In this document: one piece after another, positions 4,989 to 5,453 of the stretch
Layout: the number at the start of each line of letters is the position of its first letter
How positions within the stretch are numbered: position 1 is the first letter of the stretch
NCBI GenBank assembly: GCA_016764535.1
Contig: JAESRR010000120.1
Span: 1-5,453, forward strand
DNA: 5,453 bases
From: Cohaesibacteraceae bacterium
GTDB lineage: Bacteria > Pseudomonadota > Alphaproteobacteria > Rhizobiales > Cohaesibacteraceae
Direction of reading: 5' to 3'
Translations under genes and position numbers: made by a program
The notes under the pieces: generated by a model
Database searches by the model: none
What the model saw: only the letters and a program-made list of their open reading frames with translations
Told to the model about the DNA's origin: nothing

Positions 4989-5414
4989 ATGAACTTCCAC
5001 CTGATACTTATTGGCACCGCTCTTTATATTCTTCTATGGGAAAAGCTTCCCGAATGGGGACATTGGTTTAATATCCTGCTCGCCCGGCTTCCCTCCCCGC
5101 TTCGTACGCTATACACCCAATGGAAATGTTCCTGGTGTTCAGGGTTCTGGATAGCCCTCACCCTGCATGCCATCACCGGGCAATGGCTAATCCCGGACTT
5201 CGCAGATCTCAACATTCAGCACGGCCTCGTAGCATCCATCATCGGTTGGTTCCTTGACGCCATTTCCAGTGCCACACTGATCAATATGCTGCATCTCACC
5301 ATTAAAGCCATCGGCCTTCCTGCAATGAAAGCGCATGCAATGAAGGCCGAGTTTATGAAATCAATTGGCCTGGCACCCAATGAAATTGTGAAGGACCCGA
5401 AGGGCAGTAAATAA
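4989..5414 (+). CDS. Small hypothetical membrane protein with CxxC-GFW motif
   Basis: This 141-residue protein has three likely membrane segments: about residues 2-19 (FHLILIGTALYILLWEKL), 52-68 (GFWIALTLHAITGQWLI) and 80-104 (LVASIIGWFLDAISSATLINML). Between the first two lies a basic stretch leading to KCSWCSGFW (Cys47, Cys50), a CxxC followed by GFW that recalls the C-x-x-C-x-G/S-F-W of DUF1360-type small membrane proteins; this is resemblance from memory only. The C-terminus is polar with several Met and Lys residues and is probably cytoplasmic. AGGA (4977-4980) lies eight bases before the ATG, a good start signal. It follows operator-like site 6 and is the only recognisable gene besides marR next to one, so it is the best candidate target of the regulator. 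No enzymatic or transport function can be assigned; the cysteine pair may bind metal or form a disulphide. Confidence 0.85.
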   Translation: MNFHLILIGTALYILLWEKLPEWGHWFNILLARLPSPLRTLYTQWKCSWCSGFWIALTLHAITGQWLIPDFADLNIQHGLVASIIGWFLDAISSATLINMLHLTIKAIGLPAMKAHAMKAEFMKSIGLAPNEIVKDPKGSK

Positions 5415-5417
5415 TTC

Positions 5418-5452
5418 TGCACTTCATCGTTCAGGTCGTGCATTTCATCTTT
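5418..5452 (+). terminator. Weak possible terminator after the membrane-protein gene
   Basis: TGCAC (5418-5422) and GTGCA (5438-5442) can pair around a 15-base loop and are followed by the T-rich TTTCATCTTT. The stem is only 5 bp and the tail is interrupted, so this is a poor terminator. The window ends here. Confidence 0.25.
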
Positions 5453-5453
5453 A

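Overview
The window looks like a chromosomal stretch of a free-living Gram-negative proteobacterium, probably an alphaproteobacterium of the Rhodospirillales/Thalassospira kind. That placement is an inference from the cytosolic PAS-PAS-GGDEF-EAL protein, about 50% GC in the main gene and the general protein style; no rRNA or other marker gene is present to settle it. I see no tRNA, rRNA, CRISPR array, insertion sequence or integrase.

Layout: (1) Bases 1-215 hold at most the last few codons of an upstream gene, then a non-coding stretch. (2) 216-683 is an AT-rich gene for a strongly acidic 155-residue protein of unknown function, different in base composition from its neighbours. (3) 917-3097 encodes a complete 726-residue PAS-PAS-GGDEF-EAL cyclic-di-GMP enzyme. 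(4) From about 3100 to 4990 lies an unusual, gene-poor region with one recognisable gene, a MarR-family repressor (3632-4063). (5) 4989-5414 encodes a small membrane protein with a CxxC-GFW motif.

The most striking feature is in region 4. A 19-bp near-palindrome, consensus GTTNGNTAGNCNNACNAAC, occurs six times on the + strand between 3312 and 4944, with 11 of 19 positions invariant. One copy lies directly over the start region of the marR gene. The last copy lies just upstream of the membrane-protein gene and overlaps a recognisable -10 element. The shape (short dyad with GTTAG/CTAAC half-sites) is that of a MarR-dimer operator. The simplest model is that the MarR protein represses itself and the membrane-protein gene, and also binds four further sites that flank 190-280 bp segments with no convincing gene. 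Those segments are the candidate novelty here: they could be promoters for small RNAs or small peptides, remnants of lost genes, or a cooperative or decoy operator array. The sequence alone cannot distinguish these.
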